Of a stretch of DNA of 64,000 nt, positions 10,571 through 21,457 are shown piece by piece. Numbering within the stretch: the stretch's first letter is position 1; each line of letters opens with the position of its first letter. A program made the position numbers and the translations under genes. The notes under the pieces were generated by a model. That model did no database searches and was not told the origin of the DNA. It saw only the letters and a list, made by a program, of their open reading frames with translations. This DNA is from Mytilus californianus (lineage: Eukaryota; Mollusca; Bivalvia; Mytilida; Mytilidae): contig NW_026262734.1 of NCBI RefSeq assembly GCF_021869535.1, positions 97,531,285 to 97,595,284 of the forward strand. The letters are read 5' to 3'.

Positions 10571-11254
10571 TTAGTTGACACATTCAACAAAACCTACCGC
10601 TATCTTGATGATATTTTTTCATTTAATAATCCAGAATTCTCTAAATATACTACCGAAATTTACCCAAAGGAACTTACTTTAAATAAACCTGACATAAACA
10701 GCTGCAGTAGTTGTCCTCTTCTAGATTTAGACATTTCAATTTCTAAAGGGAAACTCCATACAAAAATTTACGACAAAAGAGACGATTTTTCATTCCCTAT
10801 TGTTATATTTCCTTTTTTAGACGGCAATGTTCCTTTGGCTCCATCGTACGGTGTTTATATATCCCAACTCGTTCGTTATGCCCGTGTGTGTAGTGATGTC
10901 ATAGATTTTAACGAACGTAATCAATGTATCACTGGTAAATTATTAAGTCAGGGATATCGTTACCATAAATTACTTAAAACATTTACTAAATACTTTCATA
11001 GATACAAATATTTGATTAGTAAATTTGGCTGTACCTGTAGAAAACTTATTAAAAATGGTATTTCACATCCTAAATTTTACGGTAATATTGTACTAAAAGT
11101 GCGGAAATCACTGTGATCCGTGTAAACTTATCGAACCTTTAAACAAACTTTTTAGTAAAGGTTAATATCTTATTAATGTTGTAATAAGATCTTTGAATAT
11201 TGTTTTCATTGGCACTAACAACGATTTTGTCATCAACAAATTAAAACATAACTA
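10571..11254 (+). pseudogene. Reverse transcriptase fragment, second RT family, copy 1
   Basis: An open frame of 184 codons ends at 11116. Similarity begins at LVDTFNKTY and includes the intact catalytic box RYLDDI (codons 10601-10612), then YPKEL, LLDLDIS, YDKRDDFSFPIV, PSYGVYISQLVRYARVC, DFNERN, YHRYKYLI-like and CTCRKLI blocks. After a frameshift near 11113 the similarity resumes (KLIEPLNKLFSKG, VVIRSLNIVFIGTNNDFVI) to about 11254. The N-terminal fingers and palm (motifs before YLDD) are missing, so the ATG at 10562 is not a real start. The block order fits a retroelement RT, perhaps Penelope-like, but I cannot fix the class. Related copies are at 12200-12715 and 60075-60995. Confidence 0.8.
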
Positions 11255-12000
11255 AATTTGTATTCTATTCGAATGTTTTTTTATGTATATATACACATCC
11301 ATGTTTATTCTCTATTTGGAAATTGTTATATCTATACATAACATCATACATATTTGTCATAAGGTTAAATCCTAACTATCCTACTGTCTGTCGTTACTTT
11401 TATTTTAGCCATTGCACAAGTCATGTCTTCTTTGACTGTCCATGGCGTTAAAACATTAAATTCCTGCCAGGGATGTGTTGTAATTGAGTTAAGTCTCCGA
11501 TGCATGATTTTCTATTATTAATTGTTGTTGGCTTTTAACTAGCTTTCAGTAACTGCGAGTACTCTCAAATCGTACTTTCGTGTTTATTTGACCTGTTGAC
11601 ACAATTTGCAATGCATTTCTGTTATTCAATGTTTTCTTAGTTTGTGTTATATCTCGTCTTACTATTTCTAATATGTACCACCTTTGATAAGTGTTTAGTA
11701 TGACGAAAAAATGTTCACTTCTGTACTCGTTCTATGAATAACAAATTTATTTTGTAAAAAATGCTTCTGTACTCCTAACAACAAAATTATTATATTTAAA
11801 TTTACCTGTGTATGTTACTTTATTTAACGCCATTTCGTCCTAGGTTAAAGTTGTCTTTTTGACATTGAAACATCTTTTTTATTTATATTGTGTCATAGAT
11901 CAAAATTATTCGTTCAGTGTATATTTACTTGTTTTTGTGTATTGTCTTTTTGATCGAGTTAAGCCATTTCAATTGATTATTTATTGTGTGTCTTTTTATG
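11255..12000. other. 3' flank of RT copy 1, possibly its untranslated region
   Basis: No coding signal. The stretch begins right after the RT similarity ends and continues to the family A repeat at 12003. It may hold the element's 3' untranslated sequence, but it does not show the family C blocks that follow the 60-kb copy. Confidence 0.35.
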
Positions 12001-12002
12001 TT

Positions 12003-12215
12003 GTAATGTTATACCACTGTTTCAGATTAGGGTGAAGGTTGGCGTCTGTTAAAACGTTTAAACCCGCTGCATTGTTATGCACCTGTCCTAAGTCAGGAGC
12101 CTGTTGTTCAGTGGTTGTCGTTTGTTAGTGTGGTTCATAAGTGTTTCTCGTTTCTCGTTTTTTATATAGATTAGACCGTTGGTTTTCCTGTTTGAATTGT
12201 TTTACACTAGTCTTA
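12003..12215 (+). repeat. Mussel dispersed repeat, family A (5' part)
   Basis: GTTATACCACTGTTTCAG, AACCCGCTGCATT, GTCCTAAGTCAGGAGCCTG, TTCAGTGGTTGTCG and AGACCGTTGGTTTTCCTG blocks. It ends where the converging RT fragment begins. Confidence 0.75.
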
Positions 12216-12715
12216 TTAGAATTACTGATAACAAAATCAATATTAATACCAATAAAAACAATATTCAAAGATCTTATTACAGTGTTGAATTGGTAACCTT
12301 TTAGAATAAGTTTATTCAAAGGATTGATAGGTTTACCTGGATCGTATTTAAATTTCCGGGCTCGGTAAACAACATTCCCGTAATAAATAGGATGTGCTAT
12401 TTTGTTTGAAATAAGTTTTCTACAGGAGCAACCACACTCGCAAACCAAGTCTTTGTATCTATTGAAGAATGTAAAAAATAGTTTTAAGTAATTTGTGGTA
12501 AAGAAATCCAAGACTAAATTATTTACCAGTAATGCATAGATAAAGCTCATTGAAATCAAAAACTTCACTGCAGACACGGGCATGGCGAACGAATTGTAAT
12601 ATTTAAACACCGTATTGAAGACGGTGCCAAAAGGAACATCACCGCCCAAAAAAATAAAATTAACAATAGGGAAAGAATAAAATAATCGTCCCTTTTGTCG
12701 AGTCCAGTATTATTT
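12200..12715 (-). pseudogene. Reverse transcriptase fragment, second RT family, copy 2
   Basis: On the minus strand LDKRDD, SFPIVNF, GGDVPF, NRYKDLVCECGCSCRKLI, SNKIAHPIYYGNVVYRARK, NPLNKLILKGY and TVIRSLNIVFIGINIDFVI match copy 1 and the 60-kb copy in order, across at least two frames. The stretch between GGDVPF and NRYKDLV has diverged. The catalytic box is missing. It points towards copy 1, so the two are inverted relative to each other. Confidence 0.75.
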
Positions 12716-12731
12716 TTTCTCTCTCTCTCTC
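12716..12731. repeat. (TC)n microsatellite
   Basis: About eight TC dinucleotides following a T run. Confidence 0.8.
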
Positions 12732-12918
12732 TTAAGGTATTTCTCTGTCTTTCAAATTTTGGATATAATGGTTTCTTCATTTCTACATGTTCAGTTGATA
12801 GCTTCTTAGTAGATACACTAATGAATTGTTCATTCAATGCTTCTGCTCTGTCACGGTAGTTTTCTGCTGGTATACCCGCTTTAGTCTTTAGTTGTGGTAT
12901 ATTTTAAGAGCTTATTTT

Positions 12919-13225
12919 AGCTCACCTGACCCAACGGGCCAAGTGAGCTTTTCTCATAACTTGGCGTCCGTCGTCCGTCGTCGTCGTCGGTAACTTTTAC
13001 CAAAATCGTCAAGTCTCCTTTGAAACTACTGGGCCAAGTTTGACCAAACATAACTCCTTTAAGAGGTCGTCTGGCAGTTTTGGTTAAAGTTTGCCACAAT
13101 TTTCATTGACGTATTAGTGAATGTGTCCGATTACCCTGCCTACCAACCAAGACGGCTGACATGGCTAAAAAAAACATGTCCTTTCATGTCAAAACTGTGC
13201 GGTGACTTCTTATAGGAGTTATTGT
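12919..13225 (+). repeat. Mollusc dispersed repeat, AGCTCACCTG...AAGTGAGCT type
   Basis: It starts with an imperfect palindrome, AGCTCACCTGACCC and GGGCCAAGTGAGCT (12919-12949), followed by TTGGCGTCCGTCGTCCGTCG, GTAACTTTTACCAAAATC, CTACTGGGCCAAGTTTGACC and ATAGGAGTTATTGTCC blocks. I recall this arrangement as a very common repeat in bivalve genomes. The ACTTGGCGTCCGTCGTC run makes its CpG content stand out here. Confidence 0.75.
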
Positions 13226-13279
13226 CCTTAAATGACGAATTTTACCTTTTTTCATAGTTTTTTAGCTAGCTGTTATGTA

Positions 13280-13400
13280 TTTCAAAACTGTTTGCTATTT
13301 TCCTTGATATCTCCTATTCTGTTTTCAACATATTTGTTGTGTGATTTTGTTATTTCAGTCTTTATTGATTTTCGTAGTTCTCGCCATTTCTGAAATTCCG
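13280..13400 (-). pseudogene. LINE fragment: linker between endonuclease and RT
   Basis: A minus frame reads W-T-EFQKWRELRKSIKTEI, HNKYVENRIGDIKENSKQF and then a stop. The order 'K.R..K..I......Y....I...K.N...FW' is the usual linker just before the RT domain in CR1/Jockey-like LINEs. Only about 40 codons survive, and upstream it runs into the GGAAACGGAATACGG repeat. It lies on the same strand as the LINE at 8441-10160 and might be a displaced part of it. Confidence 0.5.
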
Positions 13401-13404
13401 TCCA

Positions 13405-13485
13405 TATAAATATTTCTTTCCGCTTCCGTTTTCGTTCCGTATTCCGTATTCCGTTTCCGCCGTTTAGCAACACCATTTTTGAGGG
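13405..13485 (-). repeat. GGAAACGGAATACGG-type dispersed repeat
   Basis: Inverse copy of the repeat at 3797-3880, sharing the GTGTTGCTAAACGGCGGAAAC head and ACGGAATACGGA units. Confidence 0.6.
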
Positions 13486-13499
13486 GACAATAGGTGACC

Positions 13500-14245
13500 G
13501 GTTGAAAAGCAAATTGTCTTACTCTATTCAAATATTATTACCTTTTTTCTTTATTTCTAGCGCTTCTTGTGGGACGTACAAATTTACCTAGGAGGAGGGT
13601 GTGTCATTTGATTGCTGTCTCTTTTAAATTTACGGCTTACAGTCTGCAAATATCTTATATGAAAAATGTCGTGTTATGATCTTTTTATCATATACTTCCC
13701 TTATGAAAATTATCAATGAATCAAAAGGTTTAATCAAAAACACCAATGTCAACCACTATAAGTGTTCTGCAAGTCAACAGCATATGCAGTTGAATATATT
13801 TCATTATATTTAACTGTAAAGTGCAAAACGTACTTATATTTTCTTTTTTTTCACACTGATGTTTTTGAACTGACAAAATTAATATAAAACATTTTAAAGA
13901 GACATTAATTGTTGGGGAAAAAAATTAACTTTGCAGCCCTTTCATAGAGCATACATGGCATACAAAAGTTTTAAAACTTTGAAAAAAATGTACTTATTTT
14001 ATGACATGTTTTGCATTTTATTTTCTTTACGCAAATTTACTCTATTACCATACTGTAAAAATCATAAGTAATTTACGCTCAGTATATGATGAAAATTATA
14101 ATTGTTACTATTTTTTTTTTTTTATAAAAGTATAATGAATAATTATGAATAATAATATTAATGATATACTATCATGCCCTTCATTGCACAAAATGATTAA
14201 ACGAAAAAATAATCTTTTCAAGGTTTAATAATTTTGATAGACAAT
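13500..14245. other. No gene recognised
   Basis: AT-rich stretch with a T run at 14111-14124 and no motif. Confidence 0.4.
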
Positions 14246-14249
14246 TTTT

Positions 14250-14445
14250 AGTAAGAAAATAATTGTATTTTATACTGAACTAATTTTGAGATAATTCAAT
14301 TTTTTGTTCACTGTTGGAGTTATTTTGCTGTAGAATAATATTTCTATAGTAAGAACACAACTGTATTTCATACTGAACTAATTTTGAGGTAATTCTATTT
14401 TTTGTTCAATGTGTAAGTCTTTTTTGCTGTAGAATAATTTCTATA
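14250..14445. repeat. Tandem duplication, 98-bp unit, two copies
   Basis: 14250-14347 and 14348-14445 share TACTGAACTAATTTTGAG, TTTTTTGTTCA and TTTGCTGTAGAATAAT in register, with modest divergence. Confidence 0.8.
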
Positions 14446-14449
14446 CGTC

Positions 14450-15025
14450 TAATCAAAACTGCAAACATAACTTGTGGGTATCGCAATCTTCACAATAACA
14501 CGACTAGCACAACCAAACGACATAACCAAAAGACATCTTCTAAAGGCACCTTTTTGCATAATATACTTAATATGTTATCAAAAACCAATGCATTTGTGAT
14601 AGTGTGCTTTCTAAATGGACTTTACAACTGGGAACCAAATATTTATATAATAAGATTTTAAAGTATTTAACTGTTTTGGTGAATCTGTTATTGTGATAAT
14701 TTTGGAAAAGAGTAAACATATGTAAAAACAAAAAAGTAAGAATATACCAAGGTGCAATTAAAAACTGTACGTCGAAGGAAGACAACATCATGATCAACAA
14801 ATCGAAAGACGAAAAGACAAAGAACAGGCAATAACACCTATACCAAAAACTGGTGATTAACTATTTCTATTTCCATTAGTGAAACTCCAGGTGCAATCGG
14901 CAATTTCCGGGTGAATCCGCTACTCTCTTTCTGGGAAACGGAATCAGTTGAGTTTGGGCGAGTGATTCCATCTGTTAATCGTGTTTAAATATAAGATTAA
15001 AAGTCATAGACAAGACTTCATACGA
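14450..15025. other. No gene recognised
   Basis: No coding or repeat signal beyond short chance frames. Confidence 0.35.
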
Positions 15026-15027
15026 TA

Positions 15028-15350
15028 TATAATCAAAGAGATGCGATATGATTGCCAAAGAGGCAACTATCCATAAAAGATCAGAGGACAAGGGTGTTAA
15101 TAACTACAGTTCGTACAAAGAATTCAACAAACGACCAAAGTCATGTCGTATAGAAAGCTATAAAAGTCCCGGTATGAACACATTTGAAAACCATGCAAGC
15201 GAGATACAAACGGAGAATTTATGCTGAAACAATGAACAAAACAATTTTCATAACAGACAACAACACCCAATATCATCTGGATTACAGGCTACTGGCTTGG
15301 GCAGGCACATGCATGATATGGCGGAGTTAAACATGTTTGTGAGCGCTAAA
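15028..15350 (-). repeat. Mussel dispersed repeat, family A (diverged)
   Basis: AGAGATGCGATATGATTGCC, GAGGCAACTATCCATAAAAG, ATAGAAAGCTATAAAAG, CTTGGGCAGGCACATGCATG and GCGGAGTTAAACATGTTTG follow family A order. Confidence 0.7.
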
Positions 15351-15463
15351 CAAACCCCCTTACCTCAGACAATGATATAACAGCACAGCATAAGAATACC
15401 AAAGAGCATACAAGTTTACATGAATTACACAATACAGCGCATTTTAGATGGCTCATTTCTAAC

Positions 15464-15850
15464 CTTAACAAATAATCAAGAGAGAGGCGAAAGATATCAA
15501 AGGAACATTCAAACTCACAAGTCGGAAACAAACTGACAATGCCATGGCAAAAAAAAAAACCGAGAAAAAGACAAACAATAGTAGTAGTAAACCAAAACAC
15601 AACATAGAAAACAAAAGACTGAGCAACACGAACCCCACCAAAAAACACAACATAGAAAACAAAAGACTGAGCAACACGAACCCCACCAAAAAACACAACA
15701 TAGAAAACAAAAGACTGAGCAACACGAACCTCACCAAAAAAACCCGATCTCGGGTGCATCGGAAGGGTAAATACATACTGCTCCACATGTGGCACCCGTC
15801 GTGTAAGTACAAACCCGGTGTTAAGACTAATTCGGTAGGTCAATAGGAAA
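15464..15850 (+). repeat. Mussel dispersed repeat, family B, with internal 48-bp triplication
   Basis: It begins AAGAGAGGCGAAAGATATC, then GGAACATTCAAACTCACAAG, ACTGACAATGCCATGGC, and ends CGGGTGCATCGGAAGGG ... CACCCGTCGTGTAAGTAC. Between 15601 and 15744 a 48-bp unit (AACATAGAAAACAAAAGACT...) is present three times nearly unchanged, whereas other family B copies have one. Since 48 is a multiple of three, frames stay open on both strands (100 codons plus, 183 codons minus); they track the repeat and are not genes. Confidence 0.85.
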
Positions 15851-16334
15851 AAGAACATGTATCTAATTCTCCACGAGACAGTTTCTGATTTGACCATCAG
15901 ACAATAATCAAGGAAAGCAAAGTTCTCCAGAAGGATAAGTAGTTCTTTTTCTATTTGGGGCAGTTTAAATTCACATCATGACGGGTATACGTTAAGTAAT
16001 CAAATTGAATAATTAGATTACTTCACTGGGCTCAAGACCAGTAAATGGGGTACAGAAGATAAGAAAATCTAAACATTTAAAATATTATATTCTTTAAACC
16101 TGTATTGTACTAAGAGTTTTCTTTTAATGCAAAAGTTGACATATAATATATTCAGTAACATGATCAAGATCGTATTTAAGGGATATAAAGAAGTGAATAG
16201 ATAATGTTTAACTTGTTGTTATCTAATAATTTAGATTTTTATTTCAGATCATATACATGACCCGTACATTTTTTGTAGTTCGTCCACATTGTCGTTCTTT
16301 GTTCCAGAAGGGATAGTTGCCTCATTGGCAATCG

Positions 16335-16505
16335 TCCAACCTTTCAGAAATTTAGGTCCTCAATGATCTTCAACTTCGTACTTTATTTGGCCTATTTAAC
16401 TTTTTTGATTCGAGTGTCACTAATGAGTCTTATATAGACGAAACGCGTGTCTGGTGTACAAAATTTTAATCCTTGTATTTATGATGTGGTTTTATCTCAA
16501 TATAT
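16335..16505 (+). repeat. Hammerhead-bearing mussel repeat (family H), copy 1
   Basis: CAACTTCGTACTTTATTTGG, TTTTTTGATTCGAG, the ribozyme-like core, then AAAATTTTAATCCTTG and ATTTATGATG. Related copies are at 28370-28610, 41685-41835, 50870-51065 and 57705-57850. Confidence 0.75.
16414..16457 (+). ncRNA. Hammerhead ribozyme-like motif, core mutated
   Basis: Segments in order: stem I GTGTCA; core CTAATGA (expected CTGATGA); stem II GTC ... GAC; GAAA; short stem III around ACGCGTGT; cleavage-site GTC ending at 16451; stem I' TGGTGT. All six stem I positions can pair, four as wobbles. The change of the invariant G5 to A should abolish cleavage. Confidence 0.55.
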
Positions 16506-17034
16506 TCTTATTTTTGAAAAATATGCAATTCAAGTAGACAAATCTTTAAATGCATCACCTTTCAAGTTGTTTCAACCATTTGATTAAAAAAGAATTTTTA
16601 AACTGTCACTAACGTCTTTTCACTAAATCCATTGGATGTTGGTTGTGTACTGATTGATATTCTAGTCTTAGGGAAAAAGCAAAACCAAAAAAACAAACAA
16701 ATACAAGTACAAAAAAACAAACCCGACGATGTCGTCTACTTAAAACATTGAGTTATGTTAAAAAAAAAAAGCTTTGATTACACACTTTCATTTCAATGTT
16801 CTTTTAACTTTTAAAACAGTTATATCTTAAAAATAATTTAACGCCATTAAATGAAAATACATTATTTATACATTTCCTAGATTTACCTCCATCAGGAACG
16901 TTCAAAACCGAACACTTGAATGTCAGGGCTGTATATATACTTGTAGAAATGTTAAGAGCTATATGACGAAACGGTACCTTAAAATACTTTGTATCAATAA
17001 AAGGAGATGTGGAGCACATACAATAACGGATATA

Positions 17035-17452
17035 TAGAGGGCAACATAGACTGTATATCAATATACATCTTGAGGGCAACACAGACTGTATATTAATATA
17101 CATCTTGAGGGCAACATAGACTGTGTATAAATATACATCTTGAGGGCAACACAGTCTGTCTATCAATATATATCTCTTCAAGGCAACAAAGACTCTATAT
17201 CAATATACATCTCGAGGGCAACATAGACTTTATCAATATACATCTTGATGGCAACATAGACTGTATATCAATAGACATCTTAAGGGCAACATAGACTCTA
17301 TATCAATAATTACATCTTGAAGGCAACATAGACTCTATATCAATATACATCTTGACGGCAACACAGACTGTATATTAATATACATCTTGAGGGCAACATG
17401 TATAGACCCTATATCAATATACATCTTGAGGGTAGTATAAACTGTATATCAA
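17035..17452. repeat. 35-bp satellite-like array, first block (about 12 units)
   Basis: The unit is CTTGAGGGCAACATAGACTG plus TATATCAATATACAT, 35 bp, head to tail with 10-20% variation. Because 35 is not a multiple of three, the minus frame at 16804-17181 cycles through the three translations of the unit and has no gene-like content. Confidence 0.9.
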
Positions 17453-17706
17453 TTTGTTTTACCTCCTATAGATTTCTGGAGATATGGTTGGTTAAAGGAC
17501 TACACGTGGTGACTACATATATTTGATATAGGGTGCCATAAAAAATATGGGGTTAGTAAGGAGTTACTTCCCTTTTGAAACGAAAAAGAAATCTGAAAGG
17601 TTTCAACAGACGAAGAAATTGATAAAGAACGATTGAAATAAATTCATAAAACAAATTTAAAGCTAACAAGTTGTTATTGTTGGCATTTGTTTTTTGTATA
17701 GACATC
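17453..17706. other. Non-repetitive island inside the 35-bp array
   Basis: About 250 bp without the unit separates the two array blocks. No inverted ends or target duplication are obvious, and it is of unknown origin. Confidence 0.6.
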
Positions 17707-19796
17707 ATTCAATATACATCTTTAAAGCAACATAGACTGTATATCAATATACATCTTGAGGGCAACATAGACTGTATATAAATAAACATCTTGAGGGCAA
17801 CATAGACAATATCTATAGACATTTTGAGGGCAACATAGACTGTATGTAAACATATATCTTACGAGCAACACAGACTGTATATCAATATACATCTTGAGGG
17901 CAATAAAGACTGTATTTAAATATAAATCTTGAGGACAACACCAACTGTATTTCAATATACATCTTGAGAGTAACGTAGACTATACATCATTAATTACATT
18001 TGGAAGGCAACATAGACTCTATTTCAATATACATCTTGAGGGCAACACAGACTGTATATTAATATACATCTTGAGGGCAACATAGACCCTATATCAATAT
18101 ACACCTTGAGGTTAACATAAACTGTATGTCAATATACATCTTGAAGGCAACATAGCCTGTATATAAATATACATCTTGAGGTCAACACAGACTGTATATC
18201 AATATACATCTTGAGGACGACATGGATTATATACCAATATACATCTTAGTCAGTTACATGGACTGTATATCAATACACATCTTGAGGACAAAAAGACTGT
18301 ATATAAATTAAGATCTTGAGGGCAACAGAGACTGTATAGCAATAGACATCTAAAGGGCAACATAGACTTATATCAATAGACATCTCTAGGGTAACACAGA
18401 CTGTATATTGACATCTTGAGGGCACAATAGCCTGTATATCAATATGCATCTTGAAGGCAACATAACATATATCTATTGACATTTTGAGGGCAATATAGGA
18501 TGTATATCAATAGACATCTAGAGGGTCACATAGACTGTATATAAACATATATCTTAAGGGCAACACAGACTGTATATCAATATACAACTTGAGGACAACA
18601 AAGACTGTATTTCAATATACATCTTGAGGGCAACACCAAATGTATTTCAATATACATCTTGAGGGTAACGTAGACTATACACCAATTATTACATCTTGAA
18701 GGCAACATAGACTCTATATCAATATACACCTTGAGGGCAACACAGACTGTATTTTAATATACATCTTGAGGGCAACATAGACCCTATATCAATATACATC
18801 TTGAGGGTAATATAAACTGTATACCAATATACATCTTAAAGGCAACATAGCCTGTATATAAATATACATCTTGAGGGCAACACAGACTGTATATCAATAT
18901 ATATCTTTAGGGTAACATAGACTATATACCAATATACATCTTTATCAGTTACATGGACTGTATTTTATTACACATCTTGAGGCCAAAAAGACTATATATA
19001 AATAAACATCTTGAGGGCAACATAGACTGTATATCAATAGACATCTTGAGGGCAACATAGATTGTATATCAATAGTCATCTTGAGGGCAACATAGACTGT
19101 ATATCAATAGACATCTAAAGGGCAACATAGACTTATATCAATAGACATCTTGGGGGAAACACATACTGTATATCAATAAATGATATCAATCTTGAGGGCA
19201 CAATAGCCTGTATATCAATAAATCTTGAAAGCAACATAGACTGTATATCAATATACATCTTGAGGGCAACATAAAATATATGTATAGACATTTGGAGGGT
19301 CACATAGACTGTATATACACATATATTTTATGGGCAATACAGACTGTATATCAATATACATGTAGAGGGCAACATAGACTGTATAGCAATATACATATAA
19401 AGGGCAAAATAGTCTGTATATCAATATAAATCTTGAGGGCAACACCAACTGTATTTCAATATACATCTAAAGGGCAAACTAGCCTGTATATCAATATACA
19501 TCTTGAGGGCAACACCAACTGTATTTCAATATACATCTTGAGGGTAACGTGGACTGTATATCAATATACATTTTGAAGGCAACATAAACTGTATATCAAT
19601 ATGCATCTTGAGGGTAACATAGACTGAATTTCAATAGACATCTTGAGGGCAACATTGACTGTATTTCAATATACATCTTGAGGGCAACATTGACTGTATT
19701 TCAATATACATCTTGAGGGCAACATAGCCTTATATCAATAGACATCTAAAGGGCAACACAAACTGTATATCAATATACATTTTGAGGTCAACATAG
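17707..19796. repeat. 35-bp satellite-like array, second block (about 60 units, higher-order structure)
   Basis: It is the same unit as at 17035. Marker variants recur about 695 bp apart: CAGTTACATGGACTGTAT at 18251 and 18946, and AAACATATATCTTA at 17848 and 18543. A third, more diverged marker lies near 19317. The array therefore has a higher-order period of about 20 units. Minus frames at 17722-17955, 18270-18482 and 19248-19466 are array artefacts. Confidence 0.9.
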
Positions 19797-19819
19797 TATG
19801 GGCAGCCATTCAGGCCTAA

Positions 19820-20270
19820 TTTTAGAAACAGATATTAAAACCAAGAACAGACTTCAAAAACGAAAACAGACATAAAAAAATGTACAAACAGACGTTAAAA
19901 AATTAAAAACAGAGGTCGAATACGAAAATAGACTTTAAACTAAAAAAACATGCGTTAACATAAAAATAACATGTCAAAAACAAAAACAGACATACATTTA
20001 AAAACAGAGGTAAAAAACGAAACCAGACGTGAATAACAAAAGCAAACCTTATTAAAAAATAAAAAAAAACACGTTTAAATAAAGATAAAAAAAACCATAC
20101 AGACATCCATGACATAAGAAACGAAAACAAAAATAAATTTCATAAGAAACAGAGTTTAAACAAAAAGAACAGACTTCAAAAATGAAAAACAGACATACAA
20201 TTAAAAAACAGACGTTAAAATATTAAAAACAGAGATAAAAATAAAACGAAAATAGACAACATACCAAAAT
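19820..20270. repeat. Degenerate ACAGAC-rich A-rich array
   Basis: About 20 loose units of AAAACAGACNTTAAAAA, period 16-20 bp, follow the 35-bp array directly. Too degenerate for a fixed unit; the minus frame at 19903-20130 is low complexity. Confidence 0.7.
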
Positions 20271-20274
20271 TAAC

Positions 20275-20940
20275 AGGGTCGCCACTTCTTCTTTTTATCT
20301 TCATATTGAATTCCCAGCTATGGGACACCAAAAAGTCAGTTAACTTAACGTCTCGTTAAAAACATTAGACTCAATACAATGGTGCACTAAATTAAAAATA
20401 TATCTCAGTATAAAATCTAGAATATCCTTACGATGACCTCATTAAATTCCAATGAATTAAAACATAATTAGTGGCAATAAAAATAGTTAAAAGTCATTAA
20501 TATATACATTGTCATTAGGGATTCAACTTTATTACATGGTGGACCTGTACCCAATTTCAAGCAAAGCTGATTTCCATGCATAAATTAGACAAAGATGAGT
20601 GTTTAGATATAATCAACATGTCACAAGCTATATCAAGCCTACAGCACAATAAGCATATACAGAGGAGAATATATATGTGAATGGAGCATATAATTACTAT
20701 TAGATGCATACGATTGCTATTGGTTTAGCGTAGAAAGCCCCACGCTGACCAGCAAATACTTTAATTCGCAATTGAACACTAATTAAGAGTTTAATGGAGA
20801 CAGTCTTTTAACATGTAATTTATAGCACATGTAAGTTGAAGATTTGGTAACTTCAAGAATTTGGTTTTCATCACTGAATGAATCTCTATAAACTGAGCAG
20901 TCGACTATCAATTTGACAATAGGTTATTTGTTATACAAAA
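20275..20940. other. No gene recognised
   Basis: No motif, repeat family or long frame visible. Confidence 0.4.
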
Positions 20941-20945
20941 TGAGT

Positions 20946-21220
20946 TTACCAATTTCTTTGACCCAGATATGAGATAGTCATATCTTTAAACTTCGAATAG
21001 TACATCTTGTGGATATCATGTAAAGCTGAGCATCTTAATAAAAGATGAGCAATATCTTCATCTTCAGTGAGACATAATTGACACATATAATTGACCCCTC
21101 TTTGCTGAATCTTGATTTGTCGGTTTGTGAAATATATGTTCCGGTAACGGAACTGCATTTTGTTATACCTTTAATGTCTGTTTTCGTGTTAGACCTCTGT
21201 TTAAGTATGTAATAAATCAA
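20946..21220 (-). pseudogene. C-terminal zinc-knuckle fragment of a LINE-type RT
   Basis: The minus frame 20946-21158 contains a C-x2-C-x8-H-x4-C motif (CQLC...EDIAHLLLRC), the zinc-knuckle arrangement at the C-terminus of many non-LTR reverse transcriptases. Residues KMQFRYRNIYFTNRQIK precede it. An overlapping frame (21035-21220) suggests a frameshift upstream. No other RT motif remains. It could also be a small host zinc-binding protein, but the HLLLxC context favours the LINE tail. Confidence 0.5.
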
Positions 21221-21457
21221 ATGTGAGAATTGGAGTTAAATCGGTGACCATGAATTTGACAGCTAATGCCCCTTTACTACAGCTCATATTTGATCATATA
21301 TTACTTTAATGCATTTCATGAAGCCGTACTTTACGCAGATAATTAAGATATATCTGATTCCTGTTATTTCAAAAGAATAAAGTATTGAATTAGACAATAA
21401 CAATTTCAAATCATTCCAAATCGTTTTGAAGTAAATCAATACAATATACCAGCGTAA

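Noticed and set aside
15346-15897. 183-codon minus frame with a triple protein repeat
   Set aside because: It lies entirely in a family B repeat whose 48-bp internal unit is triplicated; the frame is a consequence of a unit divisible by three.
16804-19466. Cysteine-rich minus frames (125, 77, 70 and 72 codons)
   Set aside because: They cycle through the three translations of the 35-bp satellite unit; cysteine richness comes from the GCAACA and TGTAT words.
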